64,000 nt of DNA from Cryptomeria japonica. Its lineage: Eukaryota > Streptophyta > Pinopsida > Cupressales > Cupressaceae. Under the pieces are notes generated by a model that ran no database searches, was not told the DNA's origin, and saw only the letters and a program-made list of their open reading frames with translations. This document shows positions 11,246-25,085 of this stretch, one piece after another (positions within the stretch are counted from its first letter, which is position 1; every line of letters starts with the position of its first letter). Where the stretch lies: the NCBI RefSeq assembly GCF_030272615.1, contig NC_081408.1, forward strand, positions 65,482,546 through 65,546,545, written 5' to 3'. The translations under genes and the position numbers were made by a program.

Positions 11246-14200
11246 TCAATTGACCTCATGTAGGGGTACAACCCCTAGCTGACTTCTAAGATACTCAAAT
11301 GTAGTCTTAGGAATAGGTTTTGTAAAGATATATGCAAGCTACTCCTTGGTAGAAACATGCTCCAATAACACATCTTTACTCTGCACTTTTTCTCTTAAGA
11401 AATGATACTTCAATTCAATATACTTGGTTCATGAATGCAAAATAGGGTTCTTTGAAATATTTATGGCACTGGTATTGTCACATAAGATATTTACCAGCTC
11501 TGAAAACTTCATCTTGAATCCTTCCAGAATGTTCTGCATCTATATAGCCTAGGTATAGTTCATATAAGCTGCAACATACTCAGCTTCAATAGTAGACTAA
11601 GATATACAGCTCTTCTTCATGCTACTCCATGAAACAAGCCTTCCTCCAAGAAAGAATGCTCCACCGGTTGTGCCTTTCCTATCATCAACATTACCTACCC
11701 AGTCTGCATCTGTATACACCTTCAAATCAAAGTTACCTGCATATGGATACCATAAACCATACTCAATAGTACCTTTCAAATATTTGAATATCCTCTTGAT
11801 TGCTATCAAATCTGTTTCCTTTGGATTCTTCAGAAATCTAACAACTAGACCAACTGCATGAGCTATATTCGGTCTGATGTGAACAACATAGTGTAATTTC
11901 CCTATCATTGACTTGTACTCATTTTCATCAATAGATGTGGCTTCATCTTTCGTAGACAATTTACAACCTGTAACCATTGGTGTCCCAACTGGTTTACAGT
12001 CACTCATTCCAAATGTCTTTTATACCTCTTTTACATATTTAGACTATGTGATGACAATTCCATTCTTCATTTGCTGAATTTGCAAGCCTATGAATTTTTT
12101 TATCTCTCCCACTAGAGACATTTCAAACTGACATTTCATTTCATTTTCAAAGTCATTGCTCATGTCATCATTGCTTCCAAATATGATATCATCTACAAAC
12201 ACTTCACTAACCAGTATCTTATCTCCTTCATATTTGAGATATATGTTGTTGTCTTCATTGGTTCTCTGAAAACCAATCTTCATTAGGTGTGAGTGTATCC
12301 TCTCATTCCATGCTCTTGGTGCTTGTTTTAACCCATATAGTGCCTTGTGCAACTTGCATACCATGTCTTTCTCATCAGTCAAAGCATAGCCATCTGGTTT
12401 CTCAATGTATACTTCTTCTTCTAGTATTCTATTAAAAAATGTTGACTTCACATCCATCTGATATACTTTGAATCCCTTATATGTTGCAAATGCAAGAAAA
12501 GTCCTAACACATTCCAGTCTAGAAACTAGTGCAAAAGTCTCACCATAGTCTTCTCCTTCTTCTTGTGCATAACCTTTGCAAACCAATCTAGCTTTGTTTT
12601 GGACTACTACTCCATCTTCATTCAGTTTGTTCATGAATACCCACTTAGTACCTATTAAATTTTTATTCACCGGTCTAGGTACTAGGGTCCATGTGTTGTA
12701 CTTCTCGATTTGATAAAGCTCCTCCCCCATAGGTTTAATCCAGTGGTCATCTCCAAATGCTTCCTTAGAAGTTCTAGGCTCAATAGTGGAGATCATGTAG
12801 GAATTCTCTCTAATTCTCCTTCTGGTTAATACTCCAGCATTCTTATCTTCAATAATCTCATCAGGATTATGATTAAGTCTGACATACCTTGGAATAATAT
12901 GATCATTATCTTCAGGTTCTTCTTCTTCATTATCATCATCTTCTTCTAAATCTTCCTATTCCAGTTGAATTGGTACATCAACATTCTCTTTACCAGTTTT
13001 AGGCTTCACTAGTTCTGGTTCCAAAAATAGAACGCAATGATACTTTAGGATACTCATCCACTCGGACATCAAAACTCTCAATGATTCTTTGTGTCTAGTT
13101 GTTATAACATTTATAGGCCATGCTCTTGGTGGAGTAAGCAAGAAATATGCCTTCATCACTTTTAGCATCAAACTTGCTAACATAGTCACCTCTCTCAATA
13201 AAACATTTACTACCAAATATCTTAAAGTAAATGACATTAGGTGATATACCATACCAATATTCATAAGGAGTCTTATCCTTACCTCTCTCTACCAAAATTT
13301 GGTTCATAGTGTAGACAATTGTGCTGACGGCTTCTCTCCAGAAATTTTTTGCTACACCTCCTTGTATCAACATCATTATAGCAGCTTCAACAACTGACTG
13401 ATTGTTCCTCTACAATACCATCTTGTTGTGGTGTCCTTGGTGCAGAAAGATACCTCTTTATACCATTTTCTTCACAATATCTAGTGAATTACACAGAAGT
13501 GAATTCACCACCTTGATCAGTCCTCAGACACTTTATCTTCTTACCACTTTCCTTTTCAATTAAGACCCTAAATCTGAACTTACTAAATGCTTATGTTTTA
13601 TCCTTCAAGAATGTGACCCACATAATTCTTTAGCAATCATCATTGAAGATCATAAAATATATATCACCTTGATAACTTTTAGTCCCTATGGGTCCACAAA
13701 GATCTATATGAACCAAATCTAATAGATGTTCTACTGAAAATGACTTGCTCTTAAAAGTTGAGGATGTCATCTTTCCCAACTGACATTCCTTACATAGAGC
13801 ATTAACTGGTTTGTCCAGCTGACACAAACCTCTCATTATCTTGGACTTACTCACTTTAATAGTGTTATCAAAATTTACATGACAAAATCTCCTATGCCAA
13901 ATCCAACTATCATCTAATTTGGCAATTAAATAGTTGACTTTAGGATTCAGGTGAAATAGGTTACCTTTAGTCCGCTTTCTAGTTGCAATCAGTTCACCTT
14001 TTCTCCCATAGATTTTGCACATTCCATTTTTAAACTCCAATGGATAACCTCTATCATTAAGTTGTGCAACACTCAAAAGATTTTTCTTTAATCATTCAAC
14101 CTAGTAGACATCATCTGTACTACTCTTTGCATTAAGAGAAATACCTTATCTTTTACCATGTAGGGTGAGTCATTACCAAATCTCACAACTCCACCATAAA

Positions 14201-15310
14201 ATTCCTTCAATGAAAGAAATTTACTCTAGTTACTGGTCATGTGGTTTGAACAACCACTATCAATAACCAATCATCAAAATTATTCATGTGAGAAACTAAT
14301 GCCTTATGATCAGATTTCTCCTCTTTAATTGCTAGAAAAACAATGTCTTCATTAGAATCACCCTCATATTCCTCATATGTGATACCACCATCAACTGCAA
14401 TTAGACAATCTCTTTTGCCTTTCCCTTTGTACTTCTTGAACTTCTCACGCTTATGCTCATTGTCAGCATTAGGACGTTTAGTTGCAATGTGTCCAATCTT
14501 GTTATATGAAAAACATTTCAAAGGTAATTTACCTCTGTACTTACCGGTACCTCTGGGGAACCGCTTGGCCAACTATGCTTCAAGCTCAACAAAACTGTCT
14601 TCATCATTGACTTCTCTAGTGGATCTAGATTCATAGCTATGTCTGACATCTCTACTCTTCTTCATAGGAGGGTTAGAAACTCAAGCTCTAAACGTAGATT
14701 TAGATTTATGAACACTACCAAATTAACCATTTAATTCAAAAGCAGTAAGCTTACCAATGATGGAATCAAGAGTTACCTTAGTTTTATCAATTTACTTTAG
14801 CTCTTGAATGGCTGCAACTCAGATAGCGTAGACTGGTAGCAGGGTTCTCAACACCTTACTAATTATGGTGGCATCCTCCACTTTACCACCAACACTCTTG
14901 ATCTCACCAAGTATCTATTTGATCCTCTGACCATATTGTTGTATATTTTCACCTTCACCCATTCGCATGTCATCAAATTTTCCTCTTAGACTCTCTTCTT
15001 TAGAAATCTTCACATGCTCATGATCGCTATAGATCTCTTCAAGTTTCTTCCACACCTCATATGCAGTCTCCAGACCATGGACATCTACATACTCTGCATC
15101 AGACAAAGAACTGATAATAACCTCCAGTGCTTGATTGTTTTCTTGTTGCTCTTTCTTTTGATCATCAGTCATAGTCCCACTAGGTGCAACATATTGAGTA
15201 CCAATATGTTCCCAGTATTGACTTCCTAGGCTCTTCAAATAAATTTTGATTCTATCACTCCATATCATGTAGTTCTCTCTATTAAACTTCAGACCTTCCT
15301 TCTTCATCAT
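11246..15310 (-). pseudogene. Copia-A gag-pol polyprotein, broken
   Basis: The domains run in Copia order. Gag (15310-14915) begins MMKKEGLKFNRENYMIWSDR. A zinc knuckle (about 14525) has its second and last Cys changed to Tyr and Arg. The protease motif DSGCSNHMT is at about 14230, in a shifted frame. The integrase (14076-13095) has WHRRFCHVNF, CKECQLGK, the first Asp in HIDLCGP, and LRTDQGGEFT at about 13530. The RT (12796-12044) has FVDDIIFG. The RNase H (12007 to about 11246) has TDADWVGNVDDRKGTTGG and ends near 11246. Several stops and frameshifts are present, so it cannot encode a working polyprotein. The domain order INT-RT-RH identifies Ty1/Copia. Confidence 0.9.
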
Positions 15311-15366
15311 CTTCTACAATATATTTACCTCAAGGTGTTAGGCTTGGACCCTAGAGGACCTGAAAT

Positions 15367-15378
15367 GCTCTGATACCA
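15367..15378 (-). promoter_or_regulatory. Copia-A primer binding site
   Basis: On the minus strand TGGTATCAGAGC is complementary to the 3' end of initiator tRNA-Met, the usual Copia primer. It lies five bases from the end of the 5' LTR. Confidence 0.9.
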
Positions 15379-15383
15379 ATTGA

Positions 15384-16795
15384 TGGTATGATGAAAGAAT
15401 AAGGATCCAATCAACTACTAAGAGGGGGGAGGTGAATCAATAGATAGAAAACTAATATAAACTCTCACCAATCTCCAAATAAACCTCTCAAAGTAAAGTC
15501 TAAACTGACTGGTTTAAACACTAAACTTCAAATGCAATATTACTGACAAGTTAAACAGGTTGACTGTTATAATAGACTAATAGTAAAACAATTTTAAAAC
15601 TCTCAAAACATTTTTACAAAAACATCCAAATACTTTATTGACATAAGTAAAACATATTTCAGATTGTTGTCGGTTAACATAACATATCAAAGTGGATTTA
15701 TCAGTTAAGCAAATCAACCATAGTAAACATAACCAAAAAAACATTCATCATTTGACACAATATTTTTGATGTGAAAACCCAAATGGAAAAAACCCCGGTG
15801 GCGATGAATAACCGCAAGTATTCTGAACTCTTTTGAAGTTCACCCTGTTAGGAACCTAGCCTGTTAAAGATTTACAATAAGTCCTATTAAGAACAGATCC
15901 TGTTAGGGACCACTCAGTTAAGGGATTGACTATAATGCCCTATTAGAAGAAATACTCTCTTAGGAGTAATTGCGGTACATGATTTAAAATACAAGCTAAT
16001 GGACCACTTGGTTAGAGGATTTGAATACCACTAAGCTTGTTAGAGCTTACCCGGTTAGGGGATTTGACTGCTATAATTATTAGAAAACAACAGGGGTTTG
16101 TTGATCTATTTGAATAGAATTATAATTGCTTGTTCAAATCCTTTTCATGCTCCTATCTACCTTTACACAAACTACAGATACATCATCTCGTTCGAAAACC
16201 ACACTCTCATTCTTAACTATAAATTTCCAAATCTTCAACAAAACAATTCATCAACCTTATAAACAAAACAATAGGTCGGTAACACTTCACAAACCTAATT
16301 CTCTCATAGAGATTATAGACAAATCAGTTCAAGTATGATTGTTGGATTACATAACAATCATTGCACATCATTCAAGATATTCTTGACTGCTCCTTGATCA
16401 CCACTTTATCAAACATTGTAACTCATCACGTGGTTTCCATTACATGCAATGAACTTTCTCATTCCCAAGATAAAAATTGTTATCTCTATGTGCCAAAAAC
16501 AATTTGAAACTCTTCCCATACAATATGCATACGTGTCATAATCATTACCACTCATCATTAGATCATAAACCAATACAACTGATTCACCAAACTCCATCAT
16601 TTAGGGTTTATCATATCAATAGGTAGGGTTTACCATTTGATCTCACTTCTTCTCTAGTAATATCGATTTCCTTCACAAGCTCACATATCGGTTGCAAAAC
16701 AACATTATAACAACATCATTACCGTATATAATTTACATCAATGACAACATAACATTTCATTAATGCGATATTCATGCAAATGCAAATGCCAAGAG
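15384..16795 (-). repeat. Copia-A 5' LTR
   Basis: This matches 9522-10880 along its length. Its outer end reads ATGCCAAGAG on the plus strand where the other LTR has ATGCCAACA, so the terminal TG has probably mutated. That leaves the end uncertain by one or two bases. Confidence 0.85.
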
Positions 16796-17510
16796 TTTTA
16801 CCTATTTACTCTGGTCAAGTTAATCGACCTCAGATTATTCCCATGGCTAGACAACAACCTTTTGTGCTATTTAATGAGGGCAACCCATTAAATTTCATCC
16901 AGCATGATGATATTCTTGTAGTTGCTTTGAAGACTTTGCCCTTTTTCATAAGAGAGGATCAAAATATTCCCATAGAACATATGATAGATGTAGCTTACTT
17001 GTGCAGGGGTGTGTCACATCACATAAGAAAATGTTGCCTTAAGATTACTTGCTACCTCTTTTAAGGGAAAATCTCTTCAATTGTTTAGAGGACTACCAGT
17101 TAGTTCAGTTGCAACCTGGGATAATTTGGGGGAAAAGTTGCATAATCAGTTTAAAGATAAATCTGACCATCTATCCCTTGCTGAGCAGCTTACCACCATC
17201 AAAAGAGCCCCCAAAGAGCAGATGTCAGATTTTATTTTTAATTTTTAGAAGACCTGGGATAAAATTCCTGCTACACTTAGGTCTTCTCCTGAGTATGCTT
17301 TGCTATACTATTTAAGGGCTCTTAATAGTGATATTGTGGTGATGATTTAATCAATGGGAGGAGTTTCACTTCCTGATGTATATGAGACAACTATCAAGGC
17401 ATAGAATAAGTTGATAAAAGATAGAAATATCATACATACACCTCTAATGCCAATTTTAATAGAGATCTAGCTCAACATGCCTCTGGAAATCCTAAAATTT
17501 GCACCTTTTC
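16796..17510 (+). pseudogene. Gypsy-2 gag, upstream fragment
   Basis: Across several frames this stretch reads as a Ty3/Gypsy Gag. It has MARQQPFVLFNEGNPLNF near 16840 and then a capsid-like core with ATWDNLGEKLHNQF and LAEQLTTIKRAPKEQMSDFI. This is the helical core that plant Gypsy Gag proteins use to build the particle. Frameshifts and in-frame TAG/TAA codons break it. The fragment lies between Copia-A and Copia-B and continues after Copia-B at 24193. Confidence 0.75.
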
Positions 17511-18571
17511 TATTGGTATTTTGGATATGTTGATATGGTTTTGTCATTTATGTCAACACCTGTCATCACTTGTCAACACTTATCAGCACTTGGATATTTT
17601 GGTTATGTTCATGGGCAAGCTAGAGACATATGCACAGTCACTGGTAATTGGCTCACTGGTAGATTATATTGTTCACCGGCACTTGGAATGACTTGGAGAC
17701 TACTTGGTTATGTCGAAGAGATTATTCGATCACTTGGTTTTGGCGATTTGGTTAATTTCTTATTCGGGTTTGCCTATTTGTTGTTACCAACAAAAAGGTC
17801 CAAGATATGCACTGATAATCATATCTATTCCAGATCAGCACAACACATTATGGAGATGATTTATTATTATTGTAAATGCATTTGAGATGACATCATGCAT
17901 CAGATATTGATTTATTTTTAATTGATTTTATTGTAATTTCTTTTAGTGAACTGACCTATTCAATTGGTCTTAGGTTATGATATAAATGTAAGATCTCATT
18001 TGTGAGATTAATATGCAATTGGGAAAAGAATTGTAATAAGGTATATGCAAAAATAAGCAGAGCTATACATGCAAACATCATTTGAAGGTTGAAGGAAGGT
18101 TTTGTAAAGTCAATCAGAACTAAACCGGTACTGAATACAACATATAAAGATGCTATTTTATGTAGTACATTATCATTGGATTTAACCACCCAATTGTAGT
18201 CAGTGTGACTCTCATTTTGTGATTGAGCATTGAGCTCTAGGCAGCTGGCCTTTCTACATGTGCAGAATCCATATTATACACACATACTATCTGCAGTAGT
18301 ATCATTTGATTGTGGGTAAGGCTTCCCACCATGATTTTTCCCCTTACAAGGTTTCCACATACAAATATTTATGTTATGTGTTGTGGATGTTGTTATTTTT
18401 CTGTTTCATGCATTAATCTTTACTAGTACTGCAATTAACTGATAAAACTGTCTATTGGCATAAAGTTTGGTTTATCAGTATTAAGCATTAAGTTTTGGTT
18501 TAGTTAATTTTGGTTAAATTTATTGGACAACTAATTCACCCCCCTCTCTCAGTTGTCTCCGGGACCTAACA
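17511..18571 (+). repeat. Copia-B 5' LTR
   Basis: It starts TATTGGTATTTTGGATATG where the 3' LTR has TGTTGG, so the first dinucleotide has mutated. It ends GGGACCTAACA. Long chance ORFs in both LTRs are translations of the same LTR DNA and are not genes. Confidence 0.87.
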
Positions 18572-18573
18572 AT

Positions 18574-18585
18574 TGGTATCAGAGG
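18574..18585 (+). promoter_or_regulatory. Copia-B primer binding site
   Basis: TGGTATCAGAGG, two bases after the LTR, is the tRNA-Met-type Copia primer site. Confidence 0.88.
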
Positions 18586-18628
18586 CTAGTCCTCTTTTTG
18601 CAGAAGTTTAATAGCTTGAGGAGATCCA

Positions 18629-21600
18629 ATGTTTTCTAACTATTTTAGGAAGGACAGTTCGAAACTTGATGGAGCTAACTATGGCATATGGAAGATCAAG
18701 ATGGAGACACATTTGAATTTAACTAGAAAGGACATATGGGATGTTACAAAGAATGGCTATACTACTCCTAATCAAGGTCAACCTATTCCACCTAACCTGG
18801 CTAAAGATGAGGAAAATGATTGTAAAGCAAGAGAAGCACTTTTAAGGGCATTATTAGATCAGCAAGTCATGGGACTGTCAGACAGATCTACTGCTAAAGC
18901 TATTTGGGATAAACTAGAAACATTGAATGAACGAGATTCCATAGTCAAAATTGCAAAACTTGAATGCTTCCAGGTCAGGTATGAAAGTCTGAAAATGGAT
19001 GAAATAGAAAGAATTTTTGCTTTTATGGAAAGAGTAAATGAAATCATTTTGGGTATTCAATGTTGTGGAGGAACCTTAAGTGAAGATGAGATTGTTTCTA
19101 AAGTTTTAAGATATTTTCCACCGACATATAAAATGAAAGTTACTACTATAAATGAATTGAGAACAATGCCTAATGCATCAGTATCTAGAGACACTTTGGT
19201 TGGAAAACTTTCAACTTTTGAACTTGACGAATTTTATCTTGTTACTATTAAGACAAATCTATCTTTCAAGGCATCATCATCATCATCCGATGAATCTGAC
19301 TAGAACACCTTCTATGCAAGAGAACTTGAAGAAAGAAGGAGAGAAAATGAAGAACTTGAAGCACTATTCATAAGGAAAATGCGTATAGGTCCAATTGGAA
19401 GTAAATATGAAGGTAAAGAACCCTTTAAATATTTTAAGTGTAATAATATTGGTCATATGGCTTCTAGATGTCTGGATAGACATGCAAGATGAAGAGAAGA
19501 AGCTAAAAGAACATATAAGCCTAACCCTGACTATCATAAATACAAGTTTAAGAAGAATAGAGACACATCTTTTTATTATGCTAATGAAGGAGTTATTGAT
19601 GATTCTGATGAGGATCTGACAGACAATGGATGGGATGTGGTTGCTATAACAGAAGACCAACCAGCACCTACTGTTCAACCGGTAGAGCAGGCCCTGGTAG
19701 CTAAAGTTGAAGATAAAGATGAATGGATTATGGATTCAGGATGTTCACATCATATGACTAGTGATAAGAGTAAATTCTTAACCTTTCAGGAATACAATGG
19801 AGGTCTAGTAAGATTTGGAGATGATAAAGCTTGTTTGATCAAAGGAAAAGGCACTATATCTTATGATGGTAAGTACAATACTAATAATACTTACTATGTT
19901 GAAGGTTTGAAGCATAATCTTTTGAGTGTTGGTCAATTAGTTGAGAAAGGATTTCAGTTACAATTCAAGAATGGTAAATGCAAAATCTTAAACAGAATTG
20001 GTTTGGAAATTGCAAATGGTAATCAGACTAGAGGTAATATCTTTCATTTAAACAACAATTAGAAAGCATGTTTGATTGCACATATTGATGAAAGTTGGTT
20101 ATGGAATAAGAGACTTTATCATGTAAATTTTGATTGCATTGTGAAAATTAGTACTACTAAGGCGGTAAGAGATTTACCTAAGATTGTTAAACCTCACAAT
20201 CCGGTATGTAAGGAATGTCAATTTGGAAAGCAAGTTAGAACAACTTTCAAGAGTATTCCAGAGAAGTCTAACAATGTTATTGATTTAATTCATACTGATT
20301 TATGTGGTCCAGCAAGAACTAGAAGTATACAAGGAGATAGGTATTTTATGCTAATCATTGATGACTATTCTGGAATGTGTTGGTTTACTTTTCTTAGGGA
20401 GAAATCTGAAGCATTTGGAAATTCAAACTATTCAAGGTGATCGTAGAAAATGAAACCGACAAGAAAATAAATTTTTTGAGATCAAATCAAGGAGGTGAAT
20501 TCACATATAAGGAATTTAATATATTTTGTGAAGTGAATAGGATCAGAAGACAATTATCAGCACTCGAGACACCCCAGCAAAATAGAGTTGTGGAAAGGAA
20601 AAACAAAACTATCTTGGATGCAGCCAGAAGTATGATACCAAAAGAAAATCTACCCAATATATACTAGAGAAAAGCGATCAATACACCTATTTATACATTC
20701 AACAAAGTTCACATCAAAGGTGAAACCGATAAGACCCCACATGAACTATGGTTTGGTAATACTCCTACTCTTAAATATTTCAGAATATTTGGAAGTAAAT
20801 GCTATATTAGAAGAGATGAGTATATTGGCAAATTTGATCCTAGAAGTGATGAAGGAATATTTCTTGGTTATTCATATAAGAGTGAGGCATATAGATGTTT
20901 TAACAAGAGACTACAGAAAATTGTTGAAAGTGCAAATGTGAAGATTGATGAATAGTTTAGAGGAAATTCAAGGTACATAGACTCTGAACCGGCAATAGAG
21001 GTAATAAAAAATGAACCTATTATGAATACACTGGTATAGAATGGTGATCAAGTTACACCAGCATCATCTGGAGATTCAACAGTCACTGAAGAACAACAAC
21101 AAGCAAAAACACCTTGGTATGTAAGACTGAATCATTCTTGAAGATTAGATAATTGGAAACAAATTTCAAGGAGTTATGACTACATGAAGATTGGAAAATG
21201 AAGAGGTATGTCTTATTTCTCAAATTGAACCTACATCAATTAATGAGACATGTGAAGATAAATATTAGATTAAAGCTATGGAAGATGAATTGGAACAAAT
21301 TGAAAGAAATAACACTTGGTCATTAGTTCCCCGGCTCAAAGACAAAAATTTAATTGGAACTAAATGGGTTTTCACAAATAAACTTAATGAAGATGGTAAG
21401 GTAATTAAAAACAAAGCAAGATTAGTGTGTAAGGGATATTCACAGAAAGAAGGAATTTATGACAATGAAACCTTTGCACCGGTAGCTAGAATTGAGGCTC
21501 TCAGACTTTTATTGGCTTTTGCAGCACACAAGAACTACAAAGTATATCAAATGGATGTTAAATGTGCATTTCTGAATGGAGATCTTGAAGAAGAAGTTTA

Positions 21601-22763
21601 TATTGAACAACCTGATGGATTTTCTTTGACGGATAACAAAGACATGGTTTGCAAGATAAGGAAAGCTTTATATGGATTGAAACAAGCTCCTAGAGCTTGG
21701 TATGCTAGATTGGACAAATATCTTTTAAAGCTTGGATACCCTAAAGGTAATCCTGACAACAATCTATACTACAAAGTGACTAATGATGACATCTTGGTTA
21801 TTGAAGTTTTTGTTGATGATATAATCTTTGGAGGAGAAGATGGTTTGTGTAAAGACTTTTCTAACAAAATGCAGCAAGAATTTGAAATGTCTATGATTGG
21901 AGAGACAAAATTCTTTTTAGGATTGCAAATTTCACATACTAATAAAGGTATATTCCTATGTAAATCTAGGTACTTGAAGGAATTAATAAAGAAATTTGGC
22001 ATGGAAAATTGTAAACCGATAAGCACACCTATGACTACAACTGATAAATTATCTTTGAAGGATGAATCAACACCTATTAATCCAACTAGATACAGGCCCA
22101 TGATAGGATGTTTACTATATTTGACACAAACAAGACCTGATATTATAAATGTAGTATTTATTGTTTCAATAATTCAAAGTAATCCTAAAGAAAATCATGA
22201 ATCAGGAGTGAAAAGGATTTTCCAATACCTACAAAGCACTATAAATCTTGGTTTATGGTATCCTAGAGATGAAAATTTTGACTTATGTGCATACACAGAT
22301 GCTAATTGGGCAAGAGATGTGGATGACAGAAAAAGCACCACCGATGGACCACTTTTTCTTGGTAGTAGACTAATTTCATGGTTGAGCAAAAAAAATGAGT
22401 TGTACAAGTCTATCAATAGCAGAATTAGAATATGTTGCAGCAGCAACTAGCTGTACACAGGTATTATGGATCAAACAAATGTTGAAGGACATAAAGGTAA
22501 AATGCAAGGAACCTATAACTATTTACTATGATTTTATGGCATCAATTGATATATCAAAGGATCCAGTATTTCACTCTAAAAATAAACATGTTTCGATCAA
22601 ATTCAATTTTCTAAAGGAGAATGTTGAAGAAAAAGAAATGAAATTGGTTTATGTGAATACTAAAGAGCAGATTGCAGATATTTTTACAAAGTCTTTGCCT
22701 AAAGAGACTTTTGAATATCTCAGAGAGGAACTTGGAGTCCTACCCCCATCGGTAGAGACTTAG
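18629..22763 (+). pseudogene. Copia-B gag-pol polyprotein, broken
   Basis: Gag starts at 18629 (MFSNYFRKDSSKLDGANYGI) and runs to an in-frame TAG at 19301-19303. The same frame continues through a zinc knuckle (about 19430), where the first Cys is Tyr (YFKCNNIGHMASRC). Next comes the protease DSGCSHHMT (about 19733), then integrase with HVNFD, CKECQFGK and HTDLCGP (20072-20440). The second integrase Asp lies in LRSNQGGEFT, where the expected Asp is Asn. The glutamate is kept in NRVVERKNK. The RT (21278-22450) has [12 protein letters not shown] and FVDDIIFG. The RNase H end (22395-22763) is in another frame after an extra A at about 22390. Local frameshifts also surround 20430-20700. The element is dead but complete in layout. 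Confidence 0.9.
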
Positions 22764-23128
22764 AGAGTTGATGTTTGTCATCAACCGGTAGAATTAATAG
22801 AGAAATCTTTTATTCGGGCTTTGATGAGGAGAGATACTTCTTAGGCAGAGTAGTTGGTATATTGAATGAGTTGTTATTTTGTATAATGCTTTGGCATTTG
22901 ATGTCAAAGAAGGAGAGATTTATATGGAAAAACACATTGTCCCTTGGGGGAGAGATTGTTACATTGGGGAGAGATTGTTGGAGAGATTGATTACTCCCTA
23001 TATCTGTATTTTCATTTCTCGTTAATGATCTCCATGGGAGAATTGTTGGTTTTTGGTTTTTGGCATTCTGTTTTGGCACTTTGATGGTTTTTCCATCTTG
23101 TGTTGCCATCAATGCCAAAGGGGGAGAT
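22764..23128 (+). other. Copia-B 3' untranslated region with polypurine tract
   Basis: Non-coding sequence lies between the pol stop and the 3' LTR. It ends in CCAAAGGGGGAGAT (about 23115-23128), the polypurine tract that abuts the LTR start TGTTGG. Confidence 0.75.
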
Positions 23129-24192
23129 TGTTGGTATTTTGGATATGTTGATATGGTTTTTTCATTGATGTCAACACCTGTCATCACTTGTCAACACTTA
23201 TCAGCACTTGGAGATTTTGGTTATATTCATCGGCAAGTCAGAGACTTATGCACAGTCACTGGTATTTGGTTCACCGGCAGATTATATTGTTCACCGACAC
23301 TTGGAATGACTTGGAGACTACTTGGTTATGTAGAAGACATTATTCGATCACTTGGTTTTGGCGATTTGGTTAATTTCTTATTTGGGTTTGCATATTTGTT
23401 GTTACCGAAAAAAAGGTCCAGGATACGCACCGGTATGTATATCTATTCCAGATAAGCACGACATGTTATGTAGATAATTTATTATTATTGTAAATGCATT
23501 TGAGTCGACATCATGCATCAGATATTGATTTATTTTTAATTGATTTTATTATAATATCTTTTAGTGAGCCAACCTATTCAATTCATCTTAGCTTATGATA
23601 TAAATGTAAGATCTCATTTGTGAGATTGATATGCGATTGGGAAAGAATTGTAATAAGATATATGCAAAAATAAGAAGAGCTATACACACAGACATCATTT
23701 CAAGGTTGAAGGAAGGTTTTGTGAAGGCAATCAAAACTAACCTAGTATTGAATCTAGCATATCAAGATGTTATTTTATGTAGTACATTATCATTGGATTT
23801 AACCATCCAATTGTAGTCAGTGTGACTCTCATTTTGTGATTGAGTAGTGAGCTCTAAGAAGCTAGCCTTTTTGCATGTGTAGAATCCATATTGTACATAC
23901 ATACTATCTGGAGTAGTATCATTTGATTATGGGTAAGGCTTCCCACCGTGGTTTTTTTCCTTACAGGGTTTCCACGTACAAATATTTGTGTTATGTGTTG
24001 TGGATGTTGTTGTCTTTTTGTTTCATGCATTAATCTTTACTGGCACTACAATTAACTGATAGAACTGTCTACTAGCATAAAGTTTGGTTTACCGGTATTA
24101 AGCATTAAGTTTTGGTTAAGTTAATTTTGGTTGAATTTATTGGACAACTGATTCACCCCCCCCACCCCCTCAGTTGTCTCCAGGACCTAACA
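23129..24192 (+). repeat. Copia-B 3' LTR
   Basis: It starts TGTTGGTATTTTGGATATG and ends AGGACCTAACA, matching 17511-18571 with scattered differences. A C-rich run (about 24157-24172) is longer here than in the 5' copy. Confidence 0.88.
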
Positions 24193-25085
24193 ATTTCTAG
24201 TTGTTCCAACATTACTAGTTGTTGATAAAGCTAATTTACTAATCAATCAGCCACAACTCAAGGCCCATCTCAAGAGCTTTAGGAGATTAAAAGTTTTCTT
24301 CAAACTTCTGGCAACAAGTTGGTAAGTTTGGAGAAGTAGAAAACTCATTTCAAACCATTCCAATAGTAGAACAAGGTTTCCTATCAGCAATATATAGGGC
24401 AACAATAACAGTATCAGGGAAATAGGTATCCATATCACTAGTAGTACCAAGGTAATTATCAAGGTCCTAGAAAAAATGTAAATATAATTCCTTTTCATGC
24501 ATATAATCCTTTCCTAATTAGTACAACAAAAGATATAGTGTCTATCCAGAATAACCTTGTTGTTGATTATGATTAGTGTTTCTCTTGCAACTAGCCACAT
24601 AACCAAGCTACTTGTTCAAATGGTGTAATTAATTAGGCTCTAAAGGTTTATAATATATCAAGTGCACAAATATTACTTGATCGTGTACCCTCACAACAAC
24701 AAGATCAACCTGCATGTGAGATGACCTTCCTCAATTGGCAAGGAGAGTAGTTTTGTGGCTTGAACAACATTTATACCCGAGTGGCAGCCAATACTAGAGC
24801 CAAGAAGAGGGCCCTTGAGCTTGAGAAGACAACAAACAAAGGCAAAGATGTTGTTGATCCATCAAGAAAACAAGCACCATAAATTTTGTAGCACGATCAT
24901 GCGCTAGTAAAGAGTAACCAGTGAATATCAATACAACAAGTCAACTGCAAGTTGGTAATGCTACTATAAAAATACAACAAAAGGTGAATATTCTTGAACC
25001 TTTCAACAATTTTGATAGTACGAAGAAAATGAATTTTTCAATATCAATGTGGGATTCTTAACTAACCCGAGCCAAAAAGACTTAT
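24193..25085 (+). pseudogene. Gypsy-2 gag, downstream fragment
   Basis: This continues the gag interrupted by Copia-B. It is heavily broken. A zinc-knuckle-like remnant, CFSCN then PHNQATC, is readable at about 24575-24615. A basic stretch (TRAKKRALELEKTTNKGK, about 24790-24850) precedes the protease. No intact frame spans it. Confidence 0.6.

Larger units (their letters stand above)
9522..16795 (-). mobile_element. Copia-A, full-length LTR retrotransposon
   Basis: Two long direct repeats (9522-10880 and 15384-16795) flank a minus-strand Copia gag-pol. Next to the 5' LTR is a tRNA-Met-type primer site, and next to the 3' LTR is a polypurine tract. Target duplication candidates are TTTTA at 9517-9521 and 16796-16800. 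The element sits inside the gag of Gypsy-2, so it is younger than Gypsy-2. The LTRs differ by many substitutions and small indels by eye, so the insertion is not recent. Confidence 0.88.
17511..24192 (+). mobile_element. Copia-B, full-length LTR retrotransposon
   Basis: Direct repeats at 17511-18571 and 23129-24192 (about 1.06 kb each) flank a plus-strand Copia gag-pol, with a primer site at 18574 and a polypurine tract before the 3' LTR. The flanking TTTTC (17506-17510) and ATTTC (24193-24197) differ at one base and may be the target duplication. It sits inside Gypsy-2 gag. Confidence 0.9.

Noticed and set aside
17499-17885. Long ORF starting MHLFYWYFGYVDM and its relative at 23060-23455
   Set aside because: Both lie across the Copia-B LTRs and match because the LTRs are direct repeats, with no protein family signature.
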